From the NCBI GenBank assembly GCA_900321425.1, contig ONWA01000009.1, positions 1-64,000 of the forward strand: a stretch of DNA of 64,000 bases, in the 5' to 3' direction. The translations under genes were made by a program, and so were the position numbers. The stretch's first letter is position 1. Every line of letters starts with the position of its first letter. The notes below the pieces were generated by a model, which had not been told where the DNA came from, made no database searches, and saw only the letters and a program-made list of their open reading frames with translations. Source of the stretch: an uncultured Prevotellaceae bacterium. GTDB lineage: Bacteria > Bacteroidota > Bacteroidia > Bacteroidales > Bacteroidaceae. This document shows, one piece after another, positions 8,305 through 17,773 of this stretch.

Positions 8305-8312
8305 TATATTTG
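8305..8312 (+). promoter_or_regulatory. -7 box of the membrane AraC regulator
   Basis: TATATTTG ends 5 nt before the ATG at 8318, so the message should be leaderless or nearly so. No consensus TTTG is found 19-21 nt upstream, which suits an activator-dependent promoter. Confidence 0.45.
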
Positions 8313-8317
8313 CCCAC

Positions 8318-10777
8318 ATGAAACGAATTCTATACACCATACTGAGCGTGATAATCCTCGCCACCACAGTGAGGGCTCAGCCTATTTGTACGATGACCTG
8401 CTACAACGAGGACAACGGGATGTCGTCTGGCCACATCACCCAGATGCTACAGGACCGTCAGGGGATGATTTGGTTTGCCACCTGGAACGGACTCGAACGC
8501 TTCGACGGTTATGAGTTCACCAACTTCAAGTCGCATACCGGCGACGGCTGTGACATCGCCAACGACCGTCTGCGCGATATCCGACTCGCCGACAACGATG
8601 ATATCTACTGCAGGATTGACAACGGGTGGTATATCTTCCACCAGGACAACGGACGGTTTGAGAAAGTCAGTCCCGTTGAATTCAAGCAACTCTCCCAGTC
8701 GTTTGAGGGTCGACAGACAAAAGGGGTACGCGGACAGGAGATCGTTCACCAGGACGCACACGGCTACCAATGGGTGATCGACACCCAGGGACAGCTCTAC
8801 TATCAGACAGGCAAGGAGCGTACGGCCTATCCGATACAGGTGCCGGCAAAAGACATATACTATTACTACTCCGACCAGCAGAAGAACCTGTGGCTCATCA
8901 GCTTCAGTACGGTATATAAACTGACGTTCGACCATAAGCCAGGCAGACTCTTCCCACTGGAGCGCCCTGCGGAGGTGCGCTGTCTGTTCCTCGACCGACA
9001 GTCGCGCTACTGGATAGCCACCAAGGACGACAAGACCGTCAGCGTGTATGACCGGAAGAACCAACGGTTGGGCTACCTGACCCCACAAGGCACACTCACC
9101 CCTCATTACACCTCGTTTGGCAAAGCCGTCTACAGCATGGCCGACACAGACGACGGTCACCTGTGGCTGGGTACCAAACCCAACGGACTCTTCCGTCTGA
9201 CACCCGCTATGGACCAGATAGAACAGTTCTTGCCCGAGGAGAGTGTGTACGATATCAAACAAGACCCTGCGGGTCATCTGTGGATCGCCACACTGGGAGG
9301 CGGACTCTACTGTTTCGTTGACGCCAACAGCGAGAAGCCGAAGATACGACATGCGTTCAAGGCCGTGAATGCCACCTTCCCCTCACAGATACGCTTCCTG
9401 CATATCACCAACGACGGCATCCTGCTGGCCGCTACGACGGAGGGACTGCTCGTGGGGAAGATTGACGAGGTGAGACCCGAGAAGACCGTGTTCCGTCTGC
9501 ATCAGCGCGACCCCAGAAGAGTGGGAAGCCTGAGCAGCAACTCCACGATGGACATCCTCGAAGATCATAACCAACAGTTCTATGTGAGTACGGAGAGTGG
9601 CGGCATCAACCGCAGCAAGACCAACGACCTACTCCATGAGACACTCGACTTCAAATACTATAACGAGGAGTCGGGCATGATCTCCGATATCGCACAGTCG
9701 ATGATCGAGTACCAGAACACCATCTGGATTCTCAGCAGCAATAAACTGATGACGCTCCGTCCAAGAGAGAAAAACGCATCGGGATACCTCGACTGGCATT
9801 TCTTCAAGGAGAGCTACCACTTCTCGGAAGCCCACCCCATCCAACGGCCTGACGGCAACTGGCTGTTCCCCCTCACACAGGGGGCACTGCTACTGGAGGA
9901 GCATGACTTCCAGAGAGCCTCCTACCAGCCACCCATCGTCCTGACCGGCATCGATATCCAAGGCGGTGAACCCCGCTGGACCGTCAGTCGTATGGAGACA
10001 CTCGAACTGAACCCTGAGGAGCGTAGCGTTACTGTGTACTTCGCAGCCCTCGACTACGAAGGAGGGGCCTCCATCAGCTATGCCTTCAAGATGGACGACG
10101 AGAAAGAATGGAACTATATCGGACATAACCGTGCCGCCTCGTTTGCCAGTCTGAAACCAGGCACCTATCACCTGCAGATACGCTCTACCGACAGTAACGG
10201 TATGTGGGCAGACAATATCCGTACACTCACCATCGAGGTGAAACCCACCTTCTGGGAGGCGTGGTACGGACAACTGCTCATCCTACTGATGACTATCGCA
10301 GTCGTCGCCATCATTTTCCACACCTATTTATATATAAAGAAGCTGAAAAGACAGCAACGGGAAACCCTCGAGGCCTATCTCACCCTGCTCAACACCCAGC
10401 CGCAGACAGCACCTGCCGTACCATCGGCACAGGCTCCTGCCACCCAGCTCAACACAGAGGACGAGGCTTTTATGTCGAGGGTGATGACCTTCGTGGAGGC
10501 CCATCTGGGCGATGCCGACGTCAATATCGGAGACATGGCCGAGGCAGCAGCCACCAGTAAGTCGGGACTGAACAGGAAGATGAAGTCACTGACGGGTCTG
10601 ACACCTGCCGACTTCATGCGCGAGGCACGTATCAAACGAGCCTGTCAGCTGTTGAAATCATCAGAGACAGCTGTCGCCGATATCGCCTACCAGTGCGGCT
10701 TCACCGATCCCAAGTATTTCAGCAAGTGCTTCAGGAACACCCTGGGCTGTTCGCCGTCGGAATACCGTCTGAGATAG
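8318..10777 (+). CDS. Transmembrane sensor fused directly to an AraC DNA-binding domain
   Basis: 819 aa: signal peptide (1-20), a periplasmic beta-propeller of regulator-type repeats (GMIWFATWNGLERFDG near 50, GHLWLGTKPNGLFRL, GHLWIATLGGGLY), a Y_Y_Y domain (about 535-635), one membrane helix (about 648-668, LLILLMTIAVVAIIF), a linker, then an AraC helix-turn-helix at the C-terminus (GDMAEAAATSKSGLNRKM ... IAYQCGFTDPKYFSKCFR). This is the layout of Bacteroides hybrid two-component systems but with no histidine kinase and no receiver domain between helix and AraC part. It probably senses pectin fragments and controls the flanking GH28 and CE12-CE8 genes. Confidence 0.88.
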   Translation: MKRILYTILSVIILATTVRAQPICTMTCYNEDNGMSSGHITQMLQDRQGMIWFATWNGLERFDGYEFTNFKSHTGDGCDIANDRLRDIRLADNDDIYCRIDNGWYIFHQDNGRFEKVSPVEFKQLSQSFEGRQTKGVRGQEIVHQDAHGYQWVIDTQGQLYYQTGKERTAYPIQVPAKDIYYYYSDQQKNLWLISFSTVYKLTFDHKPGRLFPLERPAEVRCLFLDRQSRYWIATKDDKTVSVYDRKNQRLGYLTPQGTLTPHYTSFGKAVYSMADTDDGHLWLGTKPNGLFRLTPAMDQIEQFLPEESVYDIKQDPAGHLWIATLGGGLYCFVDANSEKPKIRHAFKAVNATFPSQIRFLHITNDGILLAATTEGLLVGKIDEVRPEKTVFRLHQRDPRRVGSLSSNSTMDILEDHNQQFYVSTESGGINRSKTNDLLHETLDFKYYNEESGMISDIAQSMIEYQNTIWILSSNKLMTLRPREKNASGYLDWHFFKESYHFSEAHPIQRPDGNWLFPLTQGALLLEEHDFQRASYQPPIVLTGIDIQGGEPRWTVSRMETLELNPEERSVTVYFAALDYEGGASISYAFKMDDEKEWNYIGHNRAASFASLKPGTYHLQIRSTDSNGMWADNIRTLTIEVKPTFWEAWYGQLLILLMTIAVVAIIFHTYLYIKKLKRQQRETLEAYLTLLNTQPQTAPAVPSAQAPATQLNTEDEAFMSRVMTFVEAHLGDADVNIGDMAEAAATSKSGLNRKMKSLTGLTPADFMREARIKRACQLLKSSETAVADIAYQCGFTDPKYFSKCFRNTLGCSPSEYRLR

Positions 10778-10795
10778 GGGTGAAAAAATCGTCAG

Positions 10796-10830
10796 AGAGG
10801 GGTGACTTTTGTGTCATCCCTCTATTTTGG
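10796..10830 (+). terminator. Terminator after the AraC regulator
   Basis: AGAGGGGTGAC pairs with GTCATCCCTCT (11 bp with one G-T pair, 6-nt loop), followed by ATTTTGG. Confidence 0.65.
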
Positions 10831-10886
10831 TGCTTTTCTGCTCCCTGATTTGCAATTTTTTCCACCAATAGCTGAAGAATTCTTCC

Positions 10887-10894
10887 TAATTTTG
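10887..10894 (+). promoter_or_regulatory. -7 box of the CE12-CE8 esterase gene
   Basis: TAATTTTG lies about 60 nt upstream of the ATG. There is no TTTG at the usual distance, which suggests activation by a regulator such as the neighbouring AraC protein. Confidence 0.4.
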
Positions 10895-10955
10895 CAACGT
10901 GAACAATCGGCTTTTTACAAACTACAATTAATATATTTAAACTAAAAACGAACGT

Positions 10956-13900
10956 ATGAAACAGAAATTCAAGCTATGGTCACTGTTAGTGACGATGATC
11001 GTAGGCTTCGTGCTGAGCGCTGGTGCGGCCAAGAAGGTACACACCCTGGGCGACTCGACGATGGCTCCCTACGATGAGAACACAGAGGCCAAACGAGGCT
11101 GGGGAATGTACTTCGGTAACTTCCTCACCAACGGATGGGAGTCGATCAACTACGCCAAGGGCGGACGCGACTCGCGAGGCGGTTTCAATGAGTTATGGAA
11201 GAATGCCGAGAAAGCTGTGGAGGCGGGCGACTATGTGCTCATCCAGTTTGCCCACAATGACGGGAAGTACAATGGTATCGACAACCTGGAGCTCCAGCAG
11301 TACTATACCGACAAGGGCGATGATACCAATGCCGCTGCCGTGAAGAAAGACGGACGAGGAACAACCCCCTCGACGACGTACAAAGCGTGTCTGACGGATA
11401 TCATCAATGCCGTGAAGGCCAAAGGGGCTACCCCTATCCTCGTATCGGCGGTGTCACGTTGCTACTTCGGCAGTGACGGTAAGATCACACGAGCCGGTCG
11501 TCATGACTTAGGCGACAAATACGACGCCATCATTGACAATACCATCAAGACCGGACTGAAGGTGGATGCTGACGACCACTCGATGGACTATAGCTACCAG
11601 ATGAAGCAACTGGCTACAGAGCTGGGCGTGGTGTTCATCGATATGACAACAGCCACCAAGGACCTCTATGAGGACTATGGCGCTGACAAATGTCATGATG
11701 CGCTGTTCTGTGAGGGCGACAACACCCACTATAACCTGACTGGTGCGCTGATGGCAGCACGCCTGTGCGCACAACTCCTAAAAGAACAGAATATCCTCGC
11801 TGACGCTATCGAGATACCCACCGACCTGTCGGTTACGCCTTCGAAGGCTGAGATCGGCGACGTCTACGTGGGACAGTCGGGCACGAAGGAGCTCACCCTC
11901 ACTGGCTTAGGACTGGAACCAGCTACCGGTACCATCACCATCAACGCCTCTGAAGGTATCCTGCTGTCTACCGACAAGCAGAACTGGCAGACGGCACTGG
12001 AGGTGAACTACGAGAGCGGAACGGTCATCAAGACTTTCTATGCCAAGGTGAACGCTACCGCCACAGGACTGTTTAATGGTACGGTGACCGCCACGATGGG
12101 CGACAGGCAGGCGACTGCCGACGTGACGATGAACGCCATCGAACTGGGTGGTGGCGATCCGTTCAGCGCCACCTGGGCACTGACGGCTAACGACGATGCC
12201 GCTGTCGACGGCAAGGCCACAGCCGCTGCCGCCAAGGTGGAGGGTATGGTGAAATATGGCAATAACGCCCAGAAGGGTATCATGGTGAGCACCAGCGAGG
12301 GCGGCGCATGGGTGAAGGCCGAGGACGACTCGCCCAACCAGTATGTGCAGTTTACGGTAACCGCTCCTGACGGACAGAAGCTCGACATCAACCACATCGC
12401 CATGAAGGTGGGTGGTCACGGTGGAGGTGGTATGCGCTGTCATGTGTACTATTCTACCGACGGCTTCGTCACCCGTACAGGAATCTATGCACCTGCGTCA
12501 ATGAGTAGCGGTGTGATGAACGACGTCGACGTGACGCCTGTCATCAAACTCGAGGAGGGCGACCAGCTGCAGATTCGCGTCTATCCCTGGTACACCAGTA
12601 CCGCCACAGGTAAGTGGCTCTGCATCTCTGATGTACTGGTAGGGGGACAGTCGAAGGATGCCGCTGGCGTGAATATCCCAGGTACTATCACCTACAAACT
12701 CGATAAGGGAGGACTGGCCGACAACGATGATGATGCGATCATGAATCCTACAGAACTGAGTGCCGGCTTCGCTGGCAAGAAATGGAGCTACGACGGTAGC
12801 AACGAGAAGGTGGTCATCGAGGGCACAACCTTCAATGGCGCTACTGGCGACACCAAGATGATGCAGCTGAGATATAACGCAGCTACCACTGAGACGCTGT
12901 CGACGACGGCAAACGACGACTGTACCGTCACCCTGACCCTCACCCCAGAGGACGGCTTCAGCTTCATCCCATCAAGAGTGACCTTCCTCGCAGGTAAGTT
13001 CAACTCAGGCAATCCTCACCTCACCTTTGCTGTAGAGGCAGGCAACAAGAAAGAGACGCTGAAGGACAACGTAGAGATCAATCGCAGTAAGACCACCCCA
13101 CGTGTGGATCCCACACCGTTCAATGAAGAGCTGACAGGCTATACGGCTACAGCCGACGCCCCCCTGAAGTTACACTTCTCGTTCCTCAACGTACAGGGCA
13201 CCCGTTCGGCTGGTATCGCCAACCTCGTCGTCGAGGGTACGCTCGTAGGCGCTGCCGCACAGGTAACGAAATATGCGCTCACCACACAGGTACTTCCTTC
13301 TACGGAGGCAGGAAGCATCAGTCGCGATCCTGACATGGAAATGTACAAGGAGGGATCTACCGTCACCCTGAAGGCCACAAAGAACTTCGGCTATCAGTTT
13401 AAGGAGTGGCAGGACGCCACAGGTGCTACTGTCAGCACTGATGCCCAGACCACCGTCACGATGGATGCTGAGAAGACGATGAAAGCCGTCTTCGAACAGA
13501 TACCCGTCTATACCGTCAAGACACTGGTCACCAACGACGCAGAGCGCGACGGACTGGGTAGTATCACCCTATCTCCCAATGAACACAATGGAAAATATGA
13601 GGCAGGCACGAAGATCACCGCTACTGCCCATGAAACAAAGATTCTGAAGTTCCTCAGCTGGACCGATCAGAACGACAATGCCGCTGCAGGCACAGAGCGT
13701 GAGCTCACCGTCAGTGGCGATATGACCCTCGTGGCCAGCTACGAGGTGCAAGACTTCATCGCTGTGTTCGACGCCAGCACGACGGCGGCGTATGCGACAC
13801 AGGGCTCCTATCCTTTCGCAGCCGACCTGACGTGGGATGCTAACCGCAATGCGAAGGTATCGGTAGTCAAGCAGAGCGACGGTTCACTGGTGACAGGCAC

Positions 13901-16112
13901 CAACGCCACACCAGTAGTCCGCAACCGAGCCAACAGTGGTGTGCTCACCACCCTGAGTGGTGTGTTCCAGAATGGATATAACACAGCTGAGGTTGCTTGG
14001 CAGTACCAGTTCTCTACCGTAGGATTCACGTCGGCAAAGTTTGAGGCAGATATGGCTGCCAAGAATGCCGCTACCAAGAACTGGAAGGCAGAGATTTCCA
14101 CCAACGGAACCGACTTCGCGGCACTTGGTGACAGCTGGGCTGTTACAGCCAACACGCTGACACCACTGAGTTTCCAACTGCCTGATGAAGCCATCGGCAA
14201 AGAGACCGTCTATGTACGCATCATGGGTACAGGCGATGAGCTGTTGTCTGACAAGTATAAGTTCGACGCAGGAACCTCTGCAGAAGGACTGGCCTATGCC
14301 ACGAATTCAGAGAGTCAGGTTGGTAATGTCTACATCCTCGGCGAGGCTGTCGTGGAAAAGGATGAGGAGGCACCCAAGCTCGTCAGCACCATCCCTGCCA
14401 ACGGTACAGAGAATGTGAGTGCCACAGGTAAGATCACCATCAGCTTCGACGAGCGTATCGAGTCGGCCAACAGCAACGGTGCCGTCACCCTGGGCGACGA
14501 GGTACTGCAACCCGCATGGAGCAGTAAGTCGGTATCGTTCGAGTACAAACAGCTCGACTACAACCAGTCGTACACCTTCACAATGCCTGCCAACTACGTA
14601 CAAGACAAATCAGGCAACAAATACGGCGAGGCGATCACCTTCACCTTCACGACCATGAACCGTCCTGAGGTGGAGAAAGGACTCTACGACGCTACCGTCG
14701 CAAGCGTCGATGAGCTGGTGGCTGCCATCAACACAGCCAACAATCGTGCCGACAAGAGCACCCGCTATCGTATCTTCATCAAGAAAGGTACCTATAAGAT
14801 GCCTAAGGGTGCCATGAAGCACTATATCCACCAGAACAACGAGAGGACGATTACTTACTGGGAAGGCGATCTGCCCGATCCTATCACCTATATCAAGGCG
14901 CCCAATATCTCGTTCATTGGTGAGAATCGTGACGAGACCATCATCACACAGGATATCTCCAACGATAAAGATATGCTGTTCGAGGGAGGCTTTGGTACCG
15001 TACACAAGTATGAGCAGATAGGCTATAGCGAAGTATTCCAGCTCGAGAGTACAGCCACCGCGACCTACTTCCAAGACCTGACAATCAAGAGTGGTATCAA
15101 CGACAAACTGGGACGTAACCTGGCCGTTCATGACAAATCGACCAAGACCGTCTACAAGAATACCGTCCTCTACGGCTATCAGGACACCTGGACCAGCAAC
15201 AACCAGAATGGTGTGTACTACTTCGAGGGTGGTGTTGTTCGCGGATGTACGGACTACCTCTGTGGAAAGGGCGATGCTTACTTCAATGGTGTGGAACTGC
15301 GTCAGGTGAAAGGCGGCTATGCTGCTGTTCCGTCCACTCCCAAGAATATCGGATGGGTATTCAAGGACTGTACCTTCAATGGCGACGGCGATGGCGTTGA
15401 CGGTTCCTTCACCCTGGGTCGTCCTTGGGGGAAGGGCACACCAGTAGCCGTCTTCATCGACACCAAGATGAACGTAACGCCAAAGGCTATCGGCTGGGAA
15501 GAGATGAGTGGCGGTTGGCCTGCACGCTTCGCAGAGTACAACTCGATGTCGGAAAGCGGCTATCCTGTGGATTTGTCGAATCGTAAGACCGTCTTTGCTT
15601 CCACACATAACAACAATCCTGAGCTCACTGCAGATGAGGCAAACGAATATAGTGATATGAGCAGAATGTTCAGTGACTGGCAGCCTACCCTGCTCACAGA
15701 AGAGGCTCCTGCTGTCACCGACGTGGTGCTCGACGGTAATATCCTCTCATGGACAGGCAACAGCTACGCCCTGCTCTATGCCATCTGCATCAACGACGAG
15801 GTGGCCGCCACGACGACAGAGACATCGTATGACATCAGTTCGCTGAAACCGGCTGCGTCGCGTGGCAACGCACCCAGCGCTACTCCTGTATTCTCCGTAC
15901 GTGCCGCTAATGCGATGGGTGGCTTGAGTGCTCCTGTTATCGCCCAGGATCCTACTGGCATCAGCGAGATCAACACCAACGACGCAACGACCATCTCCAC
16001 AGAAATCTTCACCGCCGACGGAAAGCGTGTGAGCACCTTGCATCATGGTATCAATATCGTACGCTACAAGATGGCCAACGGTTCTGTCAAGACTGTGAAA
16101 GTTATGAGATAG
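10956..16112 (+). CDS. Giant bifunctional pectin esterase: CE12 acetylesterase plus CE8 methylesterase
   Basis: 1718 aa, secreted. After a signal peptide (1-24), residues 27-280 form an SGNH rhamnogalacturonan acetylesterase (CE12): LGDSTMAPY with Ser34, FAHND with Asn101, GDNTHYN with Asp255 and His258. The middle (about 290-1235) is a string of beta modules, including InlB-like repeats near 770-930 (YQFKEWQDATGATV) and a SbsA-type Ig domain (IPANGTENVSATGKI). Residues 1240-1640 are a CE8 pectin methylesterase with YGYQDTW, GCTDYLCGKGDAYF and LGRPWG. The end (IFTADGKRVSTL ... GSVKTVKVMR) is a type IX-style sorting tail. It should remove acetyl and methyl esters so that GH28 can cut the backbone. 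Confidence 0.9.
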   Translation: MKQKFKLWSLLVTMIVGFVLSAGAAKKVHTLGDSTMAPYDENTEAKRGWGMYFGNFLTNGWESINYAKGGRDSRGGFNELWKNAEKAVEAGDYVLIQFAHNDGKYNGIDNLELQQYYTDKGDDTNAAAVKKDGRGTTPSTTYKACLTDIINAVKAKGATPILVSAVSRCYFGSDGKITRAGRHDLGDKYDAIIDNTIKTGLKVDADDHSMDYSYQMKQLATELGVVFIDMTTATKDLYEDYGADKCHDALFCEGDNTHYNLTGALMAARLCAQLLKEQNILADAIEIPTDLSVTPSKAEIGDVYVGQSGTKELTLTGLGLEPATGTITINASEGILLSTDKQNWQTALEVNYESGTVIKTFYAKVNATATGLFNGTVTATMGDRQATADVTMNAIELGGGDPFSATWALTANDDAAVDGKATAAAAKVEGMVKYGNNAQKGIMVSTSEGGAWVKAEDDSPNQYVQFTVTAPDGQKLDINHIAMKVGGHGGGGMRCHVYYSTDGFVTRTGIYAPASMSSGVMNDVDVTPVIKLEEGDQLQIRVYPWYTSTATGKWLCISDVLVGGQSKDAAGVNIPGTITYKLDKGGLADNDDDAIMNPTELSAGFAGKKWSYDGSNEKVVIEGTTFNGATGDTKMMQLRYNAATTETLSTTANDDCTVTLTLTPEDGFSFIPSRVTFLAGKFNSGNPHLTFAVEAGNKKETLKDNVEINRSKTTPRVDPTPFNEELTGYTATADAPLKLHFSFLNVQGTRSAGIANLVVEGTLVGAAAQVTKYALTTQVLPSTEAGSISRDPDMEMYKEGSTVTLKATKNFGYQFKEWQDATGATVSTDAQTTVTMDAEKTMKAVFEQIPVYTVKTLVTNDAERDGLGSITLSPNEHNGKYEAGTKITATAHETKILKFLSWTDQNDNAAAGTERELTVSGDMTLVASYEVQDFIAVFDASTTAAYATQGSYPFAADLTWDANRNAKVSVVKQSDGSLVTGTNATPVVRNRANSGVLTTLSGVFQNGYNTAEVAWQYQFSTVGFTSAKFEADMAAKNAATKNWKAEISTNGTDFAALGDSWAVTANTLTPLSFQLPDEAIGKETVYVRIMGTGDELLSDKYKFDAGTSAEGLAYATNSESQVGNVYILGEAVVEKDEEAPKLVSTIPANGTENVSATGKITISFDERIESANSNGAVTLGDEVLQPAWSSKSVSFEYKQLDYNQSYTFTMPANYVQDKSGNKYGEAITFTFTTMNRPEVEKGLYDATVASVDELVAAINTANNRADKSTRYRIFIKKGTYKMPKGAMKHYIHQNNERTITYWEGDLPDPITYIKAPNISFIGENRDETIITQDISNDKDMLFEGGFGTVHKYEQIGYSEVFQLESTATATYFQDLTIKSGINDKLGRNLAVHDKSTKTVYKNTVLYGYQDTWTSNNQNGVYYFEGGVVRGCTDYLCGKGDAYFNGVELRQVKGGYAAVPSTPKNIGWVFKDCTFNGDGDGVDGSFTLGRPWGKGTPVAVFIDTKMNVTPKAIGWEEMSGGWPARFAEYNSMSESGYPVDLSNRKTVFASTHNNNPELTADEANEYSDMSRMFSDWQPTLLTEEAPAVTDVVLDGNILSWTGNSYALLYAICINDEVAATTTETSYDISSLKPAASRGNAPSATPVFSVRAANAMGGLSAPVIAQDPTGISEINTNDATTISTEIFTADGKRVSTLHHGINIVRYKMANGSVKTVKVMR

Positions 16113-16135
16113 ATTATTATAGTTTTAGTTAGTTA

Positions 16136-16172
16136 AGGGTGCTCACGTCGAGAGACGCAGGCACCCTTTTTT
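16136..16172 (+). terminator. Terminator after the CE12-CE8 gene
   Basis: AGGGTGC (16136-16142) pairs with GCACCCT (16161-16167), followed by a T run. The folK operon converges here. Confidence 0.7.
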
Positions 16173-16180
16173 GGACGGCA

Positions 16181-16630
16181 TCAGTCAAGTATCTCGCGCA
16201 GGGGAATCATCACGAAGTCGCGCTCGTACATCAGAGGATGAGGAATCTTCAGGTCGGGCTCATCGACAATAAGGTCGTCATAGAGCAGGATATCGATATC
16301 GATAGGACGGTCGTGATAAGAGGTGAGAGGTGAGAGGTGAGAGGTAAGAGGTCTCTTGGTGGCGTGTTCCAGGGTCTTTCCTAAGTCGCGCTCGATCTGT
16401 TGGGTAAGGGACAGTACCTCACGAGGGGTCTTGTTGGTGGCACAACACACAGCAGCATTGAGGAAAGGGTGAGCAGACTCGAATCCCCAGGGCTCCGTCT
16501 CGATGAGTGATGAACAGCGTAGCACCTCTCCTACCCGTTCGCCGATGAGACGGATAGCCTCCTGAATCACTGTCGCTCGGTCGCCGAGATTGGCGCCGAG
16601 CGACAAGTATACTTGATGTTTCTTCATCAT
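16181..16630 (-). CDS. folK: Dihydropteridine pyrophosphokinase (HPPK)
   Basis: 149 aa. HPPK transfers pyrophosphate from ATP to 6-hydroxymethyl-dihydropterin in folate synthesis. Family motifs are SLGANLGDR, ETEPWGFESAHPFLNAAV and HDRPIDIDILLYDD followed by IPHPLMYERDFVMIPL. Just before HDRPIDID the protein carries LTSHLSPLTS, a segment absent from typical HPPKs and encoded by a heptamer repeat (16319-16350) that is also found in tsaE. Last gene of the ftsX-to-folK operon, following queA after 6 nt. Confidence 0.93.
   Translation of the reverse strand: MMKKHQVYLSLGANLGDRATVIQEAIRLIGERVGEVLRCSSLIETEPWGFESAHPFLNAAVCCATNKTPREVLSLTQQIERDLGKTLEHATKRPLTSHLSPLTSYHDRPIDIDILLYDDLIVDEPDLKIPHPLMYERDFVMIPLREILD
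16319..16350. repeat. 32-bp heptamer repeat inside folK
   Basis: Four tandem heptamers (three AGGTGAG, then AGGTAAG) flanked by AG on each side. The same 32 bp, with one difference, lie in tsaE at 55072-55103 in the same orientation and reading frame. Confidence 0.85.
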
Positions 16631-16636
16631 GAGGAA

Positions 16637-17749
16637 TCAATCGTCGACGATCAGCAGGGCATCGCCATAACAGCCAAACTGGAAACCCTCGCGGACGGCC
16701 TTGCGATAAGCGTCCATCACAATATCATAACCACCAAAGGCAGCGGTGAGCATGAGCATGGTGGACTCAGGATGGTAGAAGTTGGTGACCATCGCATTAC
16801 ACATTCCAAAGTCGTAGGGAGGGAAGATGAACTTATTGGTCCATCCGTCGAACTCCTTCAGCATACCGTCGGTACCTACGGCCGTCTCTGTAGCTCGCAT
16901 CGTAGAGAAGCCTACAGCACAAACACGATGACCATTGGCCTTCGACTCGTTAACGATGTCGCACGCCTCACGACCGATAATCACCTGCTCAGAGTTCATC
17001 TTATGTTTGGTGAGGTCCTCGACCTCGATACCATCGAAACAACCCAGGCTGCAATGGAGGGTGATAAAGGCGGAATTGATGCCGCGTATCTCCATCATCT
17101 TCATCAACTCACGACTGAAGTGCAGACCAGTGGCAGGAGCAGTAACGGCACCCTCGTTCTTGGCATAGATGGTCTGGAAATTCTCCATGTCGATATCCTC
17201 CACAGGACGACGGTCTACGATATAATGAGGCAGCGGAGCAGAACCCAAGGCAAACAGCTCGCGTTTGAACTCATCGTGAGGACAGTCGTAGAGGAAACGA
17301 AGCGTACGTCCACGACTGGTGGTATTGTCGATGACCTCAGCCACCATCGGACCATTCTCCTCAAAGAACAGTTTGTTGCCGATACGAATCTTACGGGCTG
17401 GTTCCACGAGCACATCCCACAGACGCAGCTCCTCGTTGAGCTCACGCAACAGGAACACTTCGATCTTAGCATCGGTCTTCTCCTTCGTACCATAGAGACG
17501 AGCTGGGAACACCTTCGTGTCGTTGAAAACAAAAGTATCGCCATCATCGAAATAATCGACGATATTACGGAAGTTCAATGACGGTGATGACTCGATGGAC
17601 TGACTCTTACGGTGGATGACCATCAGTCGGCACTCATCACGACGATAGATCTTCTCTTCCGTACCATCCTCGTTCTGGAAGGTACGGTGGGTGGGCTCTA
17701 AGGCAATCTGGCTCTCAGGGAGCTTGAATTTAAACTGTGATAGCTTCAT
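16637..17749 (-). CDS. queA: tRNA preQ1(34) S-adenosylmethionine ribosyltransferase-isomerase
   Basis: 370 aa, near the usual length. QueA moves the ribosyl part of S-adenosylmethionine to preQ1 in tRNA to form epoxyqueuosine. Recognisable segments are DGDTFVFNDTKVFPARLYG at the N-terminal side, NEGAVTAPATGLHFS, LHCSLGCFDGIEVEDL and the C-terminal TNFYHPESTMLMLTAAFGG. It lies between truB and folK as is usual in Bacteroidales. Confidence 0.96.
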   Translation of the reverse strand: MKLSQFKFKLPESQIALEPTHRTFQNEDGTEEKIYRRDECRLMVIHRKSQSIESSPSLNFRNIVDYFDDGDTFVFNDTKVFPARLYGTKEKTDAKIEVFLLRELNEELRLWDVLVEPARKIRIGNKLFFEENGPMVAEVIDNTTSRGRTLRFLYDCPHDEFKRELFALGSAPLPHYIVDRRPVEDIDMENFQTIYAKNEGAVTAPATGLHFSRELMKMMEIRGINSAFITLHCSLGCFDGIEVEDLTKHKMNSEQVIIGREACDIVNESKANGHRVCAVGFSTMRATETAVGTDGMLKEFDGWTNKFIFPPYDFGMCNAMVTNFYHPESTMLMLTAAFGGYDIVMDAYRKAVREGFQFGCYGDALLIVDD

Positions 17750-17773
17750 ATCTGTAAATTATCGTTGTCAAAG

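Noticed and set aside
14610..15608. Minus-strand ORF of 332 codons
   Set aside because: It is antisense to the CE8 domain, has no recognisable domain and no promoter.
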